From Prochlorococcus sp. AG-409-M05 (GTDB taxonomy: Bacteria > Cyanobacteriota > Cyanobacteriia > PCC-6307 > Cyanobiaceae), in contig QCKJ01000003.1 of assembly GCA_003215435.1 (NCBI GenBank), positions 186,001 through 250,000 on the forward strand: a DNA stretch of 64,000 bases, given 5' to 3'. How positions within the stretch are numbered: the stretch's first letter is position 1; every line of letters begins with the position of its first letter. Both the position numbers and the translations under genes were made by a program. Below are positions 48,925 through 58,780 of the stretch, piece by piece. The notes under the pieces were generated by a model. The model did no database searches. It was not told the DNA's origin and saw only the letters and a list, made by a program, of their open reading frames with translations.

Positions 48925-50511
48925 ATGGCAACTTCTCAGAGTGACTTCAAACGCCAGCCTGCAATAGTGATTCTTGATTTCGGCTCACAATATTCTGAGT
49001 TGATAGCTCGTCGTATTCGTGAAACTGAGGTTTACTCTCTTGTAATGAGTTATCGGACCTCAGCCGAAGAGCTCCGTAGGCTTGCTCCAAAAGGAATTAT
49101 TCTTAGCGGCGGCCCTAATTCTGTATATGCAGAAGGGGCTCCAGTTTGTGACCAAGCTATTTGGAATTTAGGTATTCCAATACTTGGTGTTTGTTACGGG
49201 ATGCAGTTGATGATGCATCAATTAGGGGGGCGTGTTGAATCTGCAGTTGGTAGGGCTGAATATGGCAAAGCACCCTTGTATGTAGATAATCCAACGGAGT
49301 TATTTACCAATGTTGAAAGTGGCTCAACAATGTGGATGAGCCATGGAGATTCAGTTTTAGCCTTACCTCAAGATTTTATATGTTTGGCACATACTTTAAA
49401 TACTACAAATGCAGCAGTTGCCTCTCATAACCGTAGGTTATATGGAGTTCAATTTCATCCGGAAGTTGTTCATTCTACGCATGGAATGATAATAATTAGG
49501 AATTTTGTATATCACATATGTGACTGTGAGCCAGATTGGACTACTGCAGCATTTATTCAAGAATCTATAACTAGAGTTCGTACACAAGTAGGTGAAAAAA
49601 GGGTTTTACTTGCCTTGTCCGGAGGTGTTGATTCATCAACGTTGGCATTTTTACTTCATAAGGCAATTGGAGATCAACTTACATGCATGTTTATAGATCA
49701 AGGCTTTATGAGAAAGGGAGAACCGGAGTTTCTTGTAGAGTTTTTTGATCATAAATTTCATATTAATGTTGAGTATATAAATGCACGAGAACGCTTTATA
49801 TCTAAATTAAAAGGTATCACTGATCCTGAACAAAAACGTAAGATAATCGGAACCGAATTTATTAGGGTTTTTGAAGAGGAAAGTATTCGCCTAGGACCAT
49901 TTGATTATCTTGCTCAAGGAACACTTTATCCTGATGTAATTGAAAGTGCTGGAACCAACCTTGATCCAAAGACTGGTGAACGTGTGGCAGTTAAAATAAA
50001 GAGTCATCATAATGTAGGTGGCCTACCAAAGGATTTACAATTTAAGCTGGTTGAGCCCTTGAGAAATTTGTTTAAGGATGAGGTTAGAAAAGTAGGAAGA
50101 TCACTAGGTTTGCCAGAGGAGATTGTTAAAAGGCATCCATTTCCAGGACCTGGTCTAGCAATAAGAATCCTGGGAGAGGTGACTGATGAAAAACTTAATT
50201 GTTTACGTGATGCAGATTTGATTGTTAGGGAGGAAATTAATGAAGCTGGGTTGTATGAATCCATTTGGCAAGCATTTGCAGTTTTATTACCTATTCGCTC
50301 CGTTGGTGTTATGGGTGATCAGAGAACATATTCTTGGCCAATTGTGGTTAGATGCGTATCTAGTGAAGATGGCATGACAGCTGATTGGTCTCGCTTACCT
50401 TTTGAGACTATTGAAAAAATCTCTACTCGCATCGTTAATGAGGTAGAGGGAATCAATAGGGTTGTTTTAGATGTTACCAGCAAACCACCAGGCACAATCG
50501 AGTGGGAATAA
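48925..50511 (+). CDS. guaA: GMP synthase (glutamine-hydrolysing)
   Basis: Converts XMP to GMP. The class I glutaminase domain has Cys90 in [16 protein letters not shown] and His/Glu in [12 protein letters not shown]. The synthetase domain has the PP-loop [15 protein letters not shown] and the dimer-forming end [15 protein letters not shown] with a C-terminal [15 protein letters not shown] 48925 gives 528 residues; a frame beginning 13 codons earlier would start inside the cbiD terminator. Confidence 0.98.
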   Translation: MATSQSDFKRQPAIVILDFGSQYSELIARRIRETEVYSLVMSYRTSAEELRRLAPKGIILSGGPNSVYAEGAPVCDQAIWNLGIPILGVCYGMQLMMHQLGGRVESAVGRAEYGKAPLYVDNPTELFTNVESGSTMWMSHGDSVLALPQDFICLAHTLNTTNAAVASHNRRLYGVQFHPEVVHSTHGMIIIRNFVYHICDCEPDWTTAAFIQESITRVRTQVGEKRVLLALSGGVDSSTLAFLLHKAIGDQLTCMFIDQGFMRKGEPEFLVEFFDHKFHINVEYINARERFISKLKGITDPEQKRKIIGTEFIRVFEEESIRLGPFDYLAQGTLYPDVIESAGTNLDPKTGERVAVKIKSHHNVGGLPKDLQFKLVEPLRNLFKDEVRKVGRSLGLPEEIVKRHPFPGPGLAIRILGEVTDEKLNCLRDADLIVREEINEAGLYESIWQAFAVLLPIRSVGVMGDQRTYSWPIVVRCVSSEDGMTADWSRLPFETIEKISTRIVNEVEGINRVVLDVTSKPPGTIEWE

Positions 50512-50537
50512 ATTGATCTAATATTATTGAATATAGG

Positions 50538-51197
50538 CTATAAATATAGGTCTCCAGGTTTTCTTTCTCTTATTAATTTAGCAGGGATGCCATAGCACAA
50601 TGAGTTATCTTTAATGTCCTTTAAAACTAGTGAAGAAGCACCAACTACGACATCATTACCAATTTTGAGACCATGCTTGACTATACCACCAATACAAATC
50701 GCACTTCGAAAACCTATGGTTACATTCCCACCGATATTTACAGCAGTTGCAAGTGAGGAGAAATCCTTAATCTTACAGTCATGTTCAATTGTTGATGAGG
50801 TATTGATTATCACACCACTACCTAGACTACAATGACTATTTATAACACAGTTAGGCATGATCACTGTCCCTTCCCCAAAGGCACTTTCAGAACTTAGATA
50901 ACTACTAGGGTGTATAAGTGTAGCTGCATTAGCTTGCGGATGTTTTAATTTAAAATCTCGATAAATTGATTCTCTTGAATAGTTATCACCAATCGCAACT
51001 ATGAAGTTTTCATTGTAATTCTCATTGATTTCATTGTATACATAATTATTTAGAAACACTTGATTTTGCTCTTTTGTATCTAAATAACATATGCTTTCAT
51101 GGCCCAGAGATTTAGCAATATCTGTAATAACTTTGCTGTGCCCACCGCATCCAATAATTAGCAATTTTTTGCTTGGATTTAGTTCTCTAACAGTCAT
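50538..51197 (-). CDS. NeuD/PglD-like sugar O/N-acetyltransferase
   Basis: 219 residues. An N-terminal Rossmann-like LLIIGCGGHSKVITDIAKSLG is followed by a left-handed beta-helix of hexapeptide repeats (GEGTVIMPNCVINSHCSLGS, VIINTSSTIEHDCKI, VNIGGNVTIGFRSAICIGG) ending SLCYGIPAKLIR. The His in IEHDCKI is the likely catalytic base of this acetyltransferase family, which modifies amino- or keto-sugars for surface glycans. Very AT-rich compared with flanking guaA. No sialic-acid or glycan genes are adjacent in the window. Confidence 0.87.
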   Translation of the reverse strand: MTVRELNPSKKLLIIGCGGHSKVITDIAKSLGHESICYLDTKEQNQVFLNNYVYNEINENYNENFIVAIGDNYSRESIYRDFKLKHPQANAATLIHPSSYLSSESAFGEGTVIMPNCVINSHCSLGSGVIINTSSTIEHDCKIKDFSSLATAVNIGGNVTIGFRSAICIGGIVKHGLKIGNDVVVGASSLVLKDIKDNSLCYGIPAKLIRERKPGDLYL

Positions 51198-51262
51198 AGT
51201 TCTTTCATATCGACAGTTTGAGGTAAAATTGCATTTACAGTTCTATTCAATAGCGTACCCCT

Positions 51263-51943
51263 TTGAAGATAGCAAGCATCGCTATTTTTAGTATTCTCGT
51301 TTCAATAACGACTTACAAAGATTTTTATTTGATTCGACCATCTAAAGCATTACCTGTCATAGAACTATCTCAAAATCATGAGGGTTTTGGGGATAACCCC
51401 TCCATTTTTTATTTTGATAGGGCAGCTCATAAGACAAACTTAAAAGATTACCCTGGAGCATTAAGGGATTACTCGAAAGCAATAGAGATCAACCCAGAAT
51501 ATGCAGACGCTTATAATAATAGAGGAGCTTTGAAGCAAATGCTGGATGATTATTATGGAGCAATTGATGATTATACTAAGGCGATAGAATTGAATCCCTA
51601 TGATTCAGTATTTTATTACAACAGAGCAAGCATTAAAGACACTTTAGGAGACTATGAATCGGCCATAAAGGATTATAATAAAGCGATTGATATCAACCCT
51701 GAAGATTCTATTTCTTTATATAAAAGGTCTTTAGTAAGGAAAAAACTAAAGGATTATTATGGATCTATTATGGATTTAGATAAAACAATTGAACTAAACC
51801 CTGAATATGTAGGTGCCTTCAAGAATCGTGGAATAGCAAAAGAAATGGTAGGAGACATCATAGGAGCTTGTAATGATTGGATTAAAGCTTCAGAACAAGG
51901 GAGTCATGATGCTGCTAGATGGGTAAAATCCCAATGCAAATAA
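51263..51943 (+). CDS. TPR-repeat protein with signal/anchor segment
   Basis: 226 residues from TTG 51263. A hydrophobic N-terminus (residues 3-16) is followed by four or five well-formed 34-residue tetratricopeptide repeats, each centred on DDYTKAIELNPYD-like sequence (KDYNKAIDINPED, MDLDKTIELNPEY). The C-terminal repeat ends in DAARWVKSQCK. TPR arrays of this kind bind proteins; the partner is unknown. The gene is divergent from the acetyltransferase by 65 bases. Confidence 0.82.
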   Translation: MKIASIAIFSILVSITTYKDFYLIRPSKALPVIELSQNHEGFGDNPSIFYFDRAAHKTNLKDYPGALRDYSKAIEINPEYADAYNNRGALKQMLDDYYGAIDDYTKAIELNPYDSVFYYNRASIKDTLGDYESAIKDYNKAIDINPEDSISLYKRSLVRKKLKDYYGSIMDLDKTIELNPEYVGAFKNRGIAKEMVGDIIGACNDWIKASEQGSHDAARWVKSQCK

Positions 51944-51984
51944 CCAAAAGAATTGAGCTACTGTTCACTTATCACATAATCTAT

Positions 51985-52956
51985 TTAAATAACTTTCTGC
52001 GCAGCAATATAAATACCAGAGTAATCTTCGACATAGTTCTTAATTATAAATCCTGTACTTTTGAGTAATTTATTTATGCTCTTTTTTGAATATCTGTGGT
52101 TTATAGAAGCTAGGAACCTATCCTTTATGTCAGGTAAAATTGAAAAGGGGGTTGTACCCCAGTTTAGTGGAAGCTTTTTTGACAAGTGTTTATAGCCCAA
52201 TATATATAAAATTTTTGATGGTACGGTAAAGATTAACCATGCCAAAGGAGCTACAAAAATGCAAAAAAGTAATTTTAGTGGATATGGAAGAAGAAATAGC
52301 ACATGCATGATAGGCAATTCAATTAAAATGCCAATTCTTTTAAACAGATTATTTTTGTGATTACTATATACATAAAATAGTAATAAACCTTTTGTTTTTA
52401 ATACTCTACTACATTCTTTTAGAGTTTTCCTTGGTTCTTTCGTATGATGAATTACGCCATATGAGTATATCCCGTTAAATTTTTCATCTTTAAAAGGCAA
52501 TGTTTGTGCATTTGCCCGGATGATTACTACTTTACCTGAATCATTAAACTCTTTTGCAACATCCCTTGCATTTTTTCCTATATCAATCCCATAAAGGCTT
52601 TGTATTTGCTTGTTTTTAGAAAGTTCCATTAGGTCTCCACCTTTACCAAATCCAATTTCTAAAACTTCACCTGATAAAAACTTATATTCAGCAGGTAATC
52701 TTTTGATTAACTTATAAAGATGTTCAGAGTTTTTATTGTTTTCTCTATGAAGATCATTCCCCCAAGTTTCTATTGCTCGCTGCGTTAGTTTGTCTATTCT
52801 TTCTTTTTCTACAAAATCAATATAATTATTTTCCCAAAAATACTCTCTATTACACTCCTTGCAAGTTAAGTGTCTACCATGATTTTCTTTAGAATGAATC
52901 AATTCCGAAATACAATTTGGGCATTTAATTCCGTTTCGGATTTCATTACTGAGCAT
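51985..52956 (-). CDS. Class I SAM-dependent methyltransferase with zinc-ribbon and membrane segment
   Basis: 323 residues. The N-terminus holds two Cys pairs (KCPNCISELI and LTCKECNREY), a Trm112-like zinc ribbon. The methyltransferase core shows GEVLEIGFGKGGDLMELS, NAQTLPFKDEKFNGIYSYGV and HHTKEPRKTLKECSRVLKTKG. A strongly hydrophobic stretch, roughly residues 215-260, interrupts the C-terminal half and may lie on the membrane. Similar proteins occur in lipopolysaccharide or glycan clusters. The substrate is not visible. Confidence 0.82.
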   Translation of the reverse strand: MLSNEIRNGIKCPNCISELIHSKENHGRHLTCKECNREYFWENNYIDFVEKERIDKLTQRAIETWGNDLHRENNKNSEHLYKLIKRLPAEYKFLSGEVLEIGFGKGGDLMELSKNKQIQSLYGIDIGKNARDVAKEFNDSGKVVIIRANAQTLPFKDEKFNGIYSYGVIHHTKEPRKTLKECSRVLKTKGLLLFYVYSNHKNNLFKRIGILIELPIMHVLFLLPYPLKLLFCIFVAPLAWLIFTVPSKILYILGYKHLSKKLPLNWGTTPFSILPDIKDRFLASINHRYSKKSINKLLKSTGFIIKNYVEDYSGIYIAAQKVI

Positions 52957-53236
52957 GTCTTTGGAGCTTCTTTGCCTACGGAAAAACTACATCTTAAATG
53001 ATCTAAGATTCAGCAGAAGAGAATTTCATGTCTTTTGCAATTTTTTTAGGTGAAAGATGATGACGGTATTTTCACTAGTTTTTTAGCGAGATCAGGTTTG
53101 AGACAATTTATAGCCAATAATGACTTTAAATCGCTTGTCATGCTGTAGTTCTGGCCCTGAAATCCTATCTACTTCAGAATAAGGGCTAGCTACACCTGCT
53201 CGATCTCGATATTCTGGAGCAACGGCTATTTGCCAA

Positions 53237-53851
53237 TTGATCTCGGCTCAATCACAGGACCTGCAACTCCAGAGACGTTTGCAACAGGACAGCATACAAC
53301 TCTCCGGGAAAACTATTTACATCAACCCTTTTCTCTATTGGAGAAGGTTTGATAGCAATACGGATCGTTGGTTACGCGAACCTGGTCAGTTGAGTGAAGA
53401 GCAAATTACGCTTAATCGTTCCCGCTTTTATCCAGAGCTTGATTGGAGCTTGTTAAATGATGAGCAGGCTTCTTTAAAAGATGCAGCTGTTGAAATGTTT
53501 TTAAAAAGCCTGGAATTAATTGGGACGTTTCACCCAGACCTGACAGCAGGACAGCTGCTAGAGGTTGAGCGAAAAATGGCTGTAACCAAGAAACTTTCTT
53601 TTGAGAGATGGGTCGAGAAGGTTTTTCGTAGGAGATATAAGGAAGAAGACAGAGATCGCCGACGTTTTGCTAGAGACAGGTTTTTGCGCACTTGGAAAGA
53701 ATGGCTAAGTCTTGAAACGACCCATAAAGCCGTTGCTCCAGTTGCTGCATTGATTGTTCTTGCAGGATTTGGGGGTTGGTCGATTGGGGTATCAAATTTT
53801 TCTTGTCCCTCTTTTCTGGTACCGTCTACTAATCAAGCAGAATCCATTTAG
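53237..53851 (+). CDS. Conserved cyanobacterial protein with C-terminal membrane helix
   Basis: 204 residues from TTG 53237, the only start option in the frame. A helical, Arg-rich cytoplasmic part (RWVEKVFRRRYKEEDRDRRR is the most basic stretch) leads to one membrane helix near residues 167-187 (APVAALIVLAGFGGWSIGV). No known domain recognised. It is followed by another lineage gene and PBP2, and is likely in their transcript. Confidence 0.72.
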   Translation: MISAQSQDLQLQRRLQQDSIQLSGKTIYINPFLYWRRFDSNTDRWLREPGQLSEEQITLNRSRFYPELDWSLLNDEQASLKDAAVEMFLKSLELIGTFHPDLTAGQLLEVERKMAVTKKLSFERWVEKVFRRRYKEEDRDRRRFARDRFLRTWKEWLSLETTHKAVAPVAALIVLAGFGGWSIGVSNFSCPSFLVPSTNQAESI

Positions 53852-53866
53852 ATTTTTTAGGCTTCT

Positions 53867-54253
53867 ATGGCCGATGACTCCTTAGAAAGTCTCCGTCTTT
53901 CTTTGATGCAGGATTTTCTTCCTGTTGGTTTGGCTATGGTTGAGAGAGTTAGGAAAGGTGGAGCTTCAAGGGTTGTAGAAGCATTTACAGATTCGAATGA
54001 CCCTATTTCTGATCTTCGCAATGAAGGTGAATCTGCTGCTAGTACTGTTAGGGATCAATTAGATCGCTTTAGCCCTGGATTAGGTAACCCAGTAATGTCA
54101 GTTGATGTTGGAGTAGATGAAGAGCCTCCTAACATAAAAAATTTGCAGGACGAAGACATTCTAATTAACGCTTTGCATCGAATTGAGAAACGTTTGGATC
54201 TTATTAAGAGCAAATTAGATGAAGAAAATATAGAACTTGATTCAAATAATTAA
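53867..54253 (+). CDS. Conserved cyanobacterial protein, unknown function
   Basis: 128 residues, acidic, no membrane segment. The N-terminal MADDSLESLRLSLMQDFLPVG and GMVERVRKGG-like region (actual AMVERVRKGGASRVVEAF) is the best-defined part, with a C-terminal helix ALHRIEKRLDLIKSKLDEEN. I know of no function. It sits 15 bases after the previous gene and 15 before PBP2. Confidence 0.72.
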   Translation: MADDSLESLRLSLMQDFLPVGLAMVERVRKGGASRVVEAFTDSNDPISDLRNEGESAASTVRDQLDRFSPGLGNPVMSVDVGVDEEPPNIKNLQDEDILINALHRIEKRLDLIKSKLDEENIELDSNN

Positions 54254-54268
54254 AATTTAATTAACTCT

Positions 54269-56071
54269 ATGATTGTAAGTAAAAGAAATTGGCGGAGTAA
54301 TCGAAGAGAAGTTGGATCTAAACAACAGTCTAGGGTATTATTATTTATTCTGATTACACTTTTTGGTTCAATTGCCTCCCGTTTGTGTTGGCTTCAGATA
54401 TTACAAGGCACACATTATCGAAAATTAGCGGATGAGAACAGGATACGGCTAGTAGCAAGAGCACCCTTTCGTGGGAGGTTACTTGATCGCAATGGAATAA
54501 TTTTAGCAAGTAATAAAATTAGATATAATCTTTTTATTCAACCACGATTTGTCTCAAAAGAGAATTGGCCATTAGTACGTGATCGCCTAGGGAAGTTATT
54601 ATCTATTTCCAGTGATTTGTTGGAAAATAACTATCAAAATAACTTTTCTTCTCAATACTATCGAGTTACTTTAGCTGAAGGTCTTAATCAGCAGCAGGTT
54701 CTTCGATTTAAAGAACAGGCATCATCTTTTATAGGTTTCGAAGTTGATATAGATGTTGTAAGGCATTACCCATACGGCTCTTTAGCTTCTCATGTTTTGG
54801 GATATACCCAATTAATTACAGCTAAAGAATATAAGTTTCTCTCATCAAAAGGATATTTACTTCGAGACCGGATAGGTCGTATTGGTGTTGAAGCTGCCTA
54901 CGAAGACTATTTAAGAGGTCAATGGGGTGGACAGATGTTGGAGGTTGATGCTTTTGGCTCAGTACAAAGAACACTGGGCGAGAAAATGGCTGCATCAGGT
55001 CAAGATTTAGTTCTGACTCTTGATGCAGATTTACAACGTGCAGCTGAGAAAGCTCTTTCTGACAAATCTGGAGGAGCAATTGTCGCTTTAGATCCCCGAA
55101 CAGGCGCAATATTGGCAATGGCAAGCCGTCCAGCTTTTGATCCTAATTTCTTTTCTAGATCATTTACTTCTCAAAAGGAATATGATCACTTGTTCTTTTC
55201 TTCTAGTAAACCACTTTTTAGCAGGGCTTTGAATGCTTATGACCCTGGAAGTACTTGGAAGCCAATAACAGGAATCGCGGGCATGGAAAGTGGAAAGTTT
55301 CCATCAAATATTCGTTTAGAAACGTTTCCTTGTATTAATTATGGTAGTCATTGTTTTCCTGATCACAATGGCAAAGGTTTTGGAATTATTGGATATGAAG
55401 ATGCCCTAAGTGTCTCTAGTAATACTTTTTTTTATCAGGTTGGCGTAGGTGTAGGTTCACAGGAACTTTATAAAGCAGCTAAAAAGTTTGGATTTAATGC
55501 TTTAACTGGCATAGAAATTGCTTACGAGGAGAGTAAAGGTTTGGTCGGTAATGCGAGTTGGGCAGCCAAAGGAAGGGGTTGGGCGAAGCCAGGTACGACT
55601 CCTTGGCTGCCAGAAGATATGGCAAGTGCTTCCATAGGCCAAGCTGTAGTTCAGGTCACCCCATTGCAACTTGCTCGCGCTTATGCTGTTTTTGCTAATG
55701 GTGGTTATTTGGTTACACCTCACTTAGCTTCTCAAGGCATTGATTGGACTTCTCTAGAAAGAAGACCAAAAGTAGATATAAGGCCATCTACTTTGAGAAC
55801 TATTCGTAGAGGGCTGCGTAAAGTTGTTCAATTTGGGAGCGGGTGGCGTATAGACCTGCCAGATTTACCATCTGTTGCTGGCAAGACAGGTACCGCTGAA
55901 GATAGTTCTGGAGGCCCTGATCATGCCTGGTTTGTTTGTTTTTCTCCGTATGAATCAGGTGAAATAGTTGTTGTTGCTTTTGCAGAAAATACTCCTGGAG
56001 GGGGTTCCGTGCATGCGTTACCTATGGCAAAAGAGGTTTTAGAGGCCTGGAATCTTACTCGATCAAAATGA
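54269..56071 (+). CDS. mrdA: Penicillin-binding protein 2 (elongation transpeptidase)
   Basis: Class B PBP that crosslinks peptidoglycan in the elongasome, 600 residues. It has a membrane anchor at residues 22-40, a PBP dimerisation region opening with FRGRLLDRNGIILASNK, and the transpeptidase domain. The active-site Ser is S328 in DPGSTWKP, the SxN-type motif is in LSVSSNTFFYQVG, and KTG is at 539-541 (AGKTGTAED). Two lineage genes precede it closely. FtsI is the alternative; general PBP2 features such as the GRIGVEAAYEDYLRG block favour MrdA. Confidence 0.9.
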   Translation: MIVSKRNWRSNRREVGSKQQSRVLLFILITLFGSIASRLCWLQILQGTHYRKLADENRIRLVARAPFRGRLLDRNGIILASNKIRYNLFIQPRFVSKENWPLVRDRLGKLLSISSDLLENNYQNNFSSQYYRVTLAEGLNQQQVLRFKEQASSFIGFEVDIDVVRHYPYGSLASHVLGYTQLITAKEYKFLSSKGYLLRDRIGRIGVEAAYEDYLRGQWGGQMLEVDAFGSVQRTLGEKMAASGQDLVLTLDADLQRAAEKALSDKSGGAIVALDPRTGAILAMASRPAFDPNFFSRSFTSQKEYDHLFFSSSKPLFSRALNAYDPGSTWKPITGIAGMESGKFPSNIRLETFPCINYGSHCFPDHNGKGFGIIGYEDALSVSSNTFFYQVGVGVGSQELYKAAKKFGFNALTGIEIAYEESKGLVGNASWAAKGRGWAKPGTTPWLPEDMASASIGQAVVQVTPLQLARAYAVFANGGYLVTPHLASQGIDWTSLERRPKVDIRPSTLRTIRRGLRKVVQFGSGWRIDLPDLPSVAGKTGTAEDSSGGPDHAWFVCFSPYESGEIVVVAFAENTPGGGSVHALPMAKEVLEAWNLTRSK

Positions 56072-56107
56072 AATTCTTTTTTAAATTCCTTCTGATTTCA
56101 ATATGAC

Positions 56108-57253
56108 TTAAGCGACTAAGTTAACAGTATTATTTAATACTTGATTATAGTATTCCCTTAGTTGTTTTGTAGCACTTGCCCATCCCCAGCACTCTGCTTC
56201 TTTTCGAGCTGCTTTTCGCATTGCTTGCCTTTCAAAGTCATTCCCAAGAAGTTTTTTCGTTGAATTAATTAGACTTTGTGGATCATCATTATTTGCATCA
56301 GGTTCATAGAGACAGCCGTTTTTGCCATCAGTAATTATGTCTGGAATTCCGCCCCTATTTGCACCAACGACAGGACAACCGGCTGCCATTGCTTCAAGAA
56401 GTACTAAGCCAAGTGTTTCTGTGCTTGATGGGAACAAAAATGCATCTCCACTTGCATATGCACTGGCTAATTCTTCTCCACTTAGATATCCAACAAAAGT
56501 AGTAGCTGTGTTTTGAAAGATTTTTTCTAGTTGTTCTCTATATGGCCCATCACCAACAAGTGCTAGTCGTGACTGTGGAATAGCCTCTAAAACTGGTTTG
56601 ATTCGCTCAATTTGTTTTTCTGCAGATAGTCTTCCTACATAAATAAGCAAAGATCCTTGATCATCGTGCTCGCCCAATAAGCGCAGTCTCATATCATTAT
56701 TTCGAAGCTCAGGATTAAATGCTTCAGTATCTACTCCGCGTTGCCAAAGTGCAGTGTGTTGGATGCCTTTCTCGCTTAATTCTGAAACCATTGCAGTTGA
56801 GGTACAAAGATTCAAGGCAGCCTGATTATGGGCAGCTTTTAGCATTTCCCATAGCAGAGGTTCCAGCATCCCCATGCCATAGTGTTCGAGATATTTTGGA
56901 AGATGAGTGTGATAACTAGCGATTAGAGGGATTCCATTTGTTTTTGCTAGCCATATCCCACCTAAGCCAAGAACTGCTGGATTTACTACATGTATGAGAT
57001 CAGGTTTGAATTCTTCTAAGGCTTCAGATACTGCTGGTCTGGGCAATGCGAGTTTTAGTTCTGGGTAGAGCGGGAGGGGCATGGCAGGAACTCCGATGAC
57101 CTTTGCTCCCATGTAATTGCTTGGCCCGCCTTCAGGACAAAACAACAAAACTTCATCCCCATTTTTGATGAGGTGTTGAATGGTTTTAGTCAGTCTGGTG
57201 ACGATTCCATCAACTTTCGGGAGGAAAGTTTCTGTGAAAAAGACAATCTTCAC
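56108..57253 (-). CDS. sqdX: Sulfoquinovosyltransferase SqdX
   Basis: GT4-family glycosyltransferase that transfers sulfoquinovose from UDP-sulfoquinovose to diacylglycerol, completing the thylakoid lipid SQDG. It has ETFLPKVDGIVTRL near the start, LIHVVNPAVLGLGG, GRLSAEKQIERIKPVLEAIP and the donor site SSTETLGLVLLEAMAAG. 381 residues. It lies 29 bases downstream of sqdB, the enzyme that makes its donor, so the pair forms an operon. Confidence 0.94.
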   Translation of the reverse strand: MKIVFFTETFLPKVDGIVTRLTKTIQHLIKNGDEVLLFCPEGGPSNYMGAKVIGVPAMPLPLYPELKLALPRPAVSEALEEFKPDLIHVVNPAVLGLGGIWLAKTNGIPLIASYHTHLPKYLEHYGMGMLEPLLWEMLKAAHNQAALNLCTSTAMVSELSEKGIQHTALWQRGVDTEAFNPELRNNDMRLRLLGEHDDQGSLLIYVGRLSAEKQIERIKPVLEAIPQSRLALVGDGPYREQLEKIFQNTATTFVGYLSGEELASAYASGDAFLFPSSTETLGLVLLEAMAAGCPVVGANRGGIPDIITDGKNGCLYEPDANNDDPQSLINSTKKLLGNDFERQAMRKAARKEAECWGWASATKQLREYYNQVLNNTVNLVA

Positions 57254-57282
57254 TGCTCTTTAACTAGAAAGGGAAAAAATAG

Positions 57283-58494
57283 TTATTTAGCCTTTTTGAT
57301 GGCTTGGGCTTGAGTTGATGTCCAAGCTGAAACACATGGGATCCGATTGCGATCGCATCGATCTGCCCATCTCCTGGCGATATCAACCACTTCTTCGAGG
57401 AGTCCATCATCAAGAGTGGTTGGTTTAAGTCCAAGCTCAATAAAGCATCTGTTGTCAACGATTAAATCGTTTTCCACAGCTTCATTCCTTGGATTGGGCA
57501 GGTGGTTAATTTTTGCATTTGTGAGAGAGGCTACTTTCTTTGCTAATTCACCTACTTGATGACTTTCAGTCATTTGGTTAAAGATTTTTACTCTCTCTCC
57601 TTTGTTAGGGGGATTTTCTAAAGCTAGTTGGACGCATTTTACTGAATCTTTGATGTGAATAAATGCTCTTGTTTGCCCACCAGTTCCATGGACTGTTAAG
57701 GGGTATCCAATCGCCGCTTGCATTAGGAATCTATTGAGCACAGTTCCATAATCTCCGTCATAGTCAAATCGATTTGTTAATCGAATATCTCTATTGGTTG
57801 CTTCTGTATTTGTCCCCCATACGATCCCTTGATGCAGGTCAGTAATGCGGATTTGGTCGTTTTTGTTGTAGTAAAGGAAGAGTAGTTGGTCCAGTGTTTT
57901 AGTCATGTGATAAACACTGCCAGGACTCGCTGGATGGAGAATTTCTTCTTCAAAACGACTTCCATCAGGTTGGGGCACTTCGACTTTCAGATAACCCTCA
58001 GGAATAGTTGCACCTCTATGTGATCCATAACCATATACACCCATTGTGCCTAGATGGACGATATGTATTTCAAGATTGCTTTCAACAATTGCTGCCAAGA
58101 GGTTATGGGTTCCATTGACATTGTTATCAACGGTGTATCTCTTGGTGACACTTGTTTTCATTGAGTATGGTGCGGCTCGCTGCTCAGCAAAATGAACCAC
58201 AGCATCTGGTTGCTCCAAAAGTAGTAGGTCTAATAGGCTCTGATATTCATGGGCTATATCCAAATGAACGAATCTGATTGGATTGCCTCCGATTTCTTGC
58301 CAAGCTTGTAGCCTCTCACCAATACTCGAAATAGGTGTTAATGATTCAACCTCCAGGTCGATGTCTATTTTTCTCCGACTGAGATTGTCGACGATTAAAA
58401 CATCGTGACCGTCGTCAGCAAGGTTGACTGCACAAGGCCAGCCGCAGAAGCCGTCACCACCAAGAACGAGAATTTTCAACCCAAACTCCTTCAA
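57283..58494 (-). CDS. sqdB: UDP-sulfoquinovose synthase SqdB
   Basis: Makes UDP-sulfoquinovose from UDP-glucose and sulfite. The N-terminal dinucleotide motif is the family-specific ILVLGGDGFCGWPCAVNLA; the SDR Tyr/Lys pair is in SVYHMTKTLDQLL, and the thiol/Thr region is HLGTMGVYGYGSHRG. 403 residues. It is upstream of sqdX on the minus strand. SQDG spares phosphate in the membrane, a known adaptation of these cyanobacteria. Confidence 0.96.
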   Translation of the reverse strand: MKEFGLKILVLGGDGFCGWPCAVNLADDGHDVLIVDNLSRRKIDIDLEVESLTPISSIGERLQAWQEIGGNPIRFVHLDIAHEYQSLLDLLLLEQPDAVVHFAEQRAAPYSMKTSVTKRYTVDNNVNGTHNLLAAIVESNLEIHIVHLGTMGVYGYGSHRGATIPEGYLKVEVPQPDGSRFEEEILHPASPGSVYHMTKTLDQLLFLYYNKNDQIRITDLHQGIVWGTNTEATNRDIRLTNRFDYDGDYGTVLNRFLMQAAIGYPLTVHGTGGQTRAFIHIKDSVKCVQLALENPPNKGERVKIFNQMTESHQVGELAKKVASLTNAKINHLPNPRNEAVENDLIVDNRCFIELGLKPTTLDDGLLEEVVDIARRWADRCDRNRIPCVSAWTSTQAQAIKKAK

Positions 58495-58535
58495 TTAAGA
58501 GCATTCACTCAATTAAGGCAAGCTACTACAGGGGT

Positions 58536-58703
58536 TCAGCTCATGTTCAATGTGTAAGCAATCAAGGCTAATAGTAGCAATATTCCCAGGATCATGAAAA
58601 GCCGTAAAGCATTGCTATTACTATCATTTGGATTAATGACCTCAATTGGGGGTTCTTTAGCAAATGCGTTTAAACGCCCTCCTTCTTCTTTTGTGATTGG
58701 CAT
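58536..58703 (-). CDS. Ssl1498-family light-harvesting-like protein
   Basis: A 55-codon gene, ATG at 58701-58703 to TGA at 58536-58538. The N-terminus MPITKEEGGRLNAFAKEPP matches the cyanobacterial Ssl1498 family (x-T-x-E-E-x-G-R-L-N-x-F-A-x-E-P). After an Asn/Ser linker (residues 24-31) a single membrane helix follows at about 34-51, ending LNMS. The family is linked to chlorophyll-binding and photosystem assembly proteins. It lies between thiG and sqdB on the same strand, 77 and 41 bases away. A longer frame covers the same DNA on the plus strand and is an antisense shadow. Confidence 0.85.
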   Translation of the reverse strand: MPITKEEGGRLNAFAKEPPIEVINPNDSNSNALRLFMILGILLLLALIAYTLNMS

Positions 58704-58780
58704 TTTCTTGATCGATCTCGGCGGACCTTATGGAATCAAATGCGAATTACGACGATTCCGTTACCTTCCGTTATGCCTCT

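Noticed and set aside
54822-55124. 100-codon minus-strand frame inside the PBP2 gene
   Set aside because: Lies wholly inside a well-supported gene on the other strand and has no recognisable motif.
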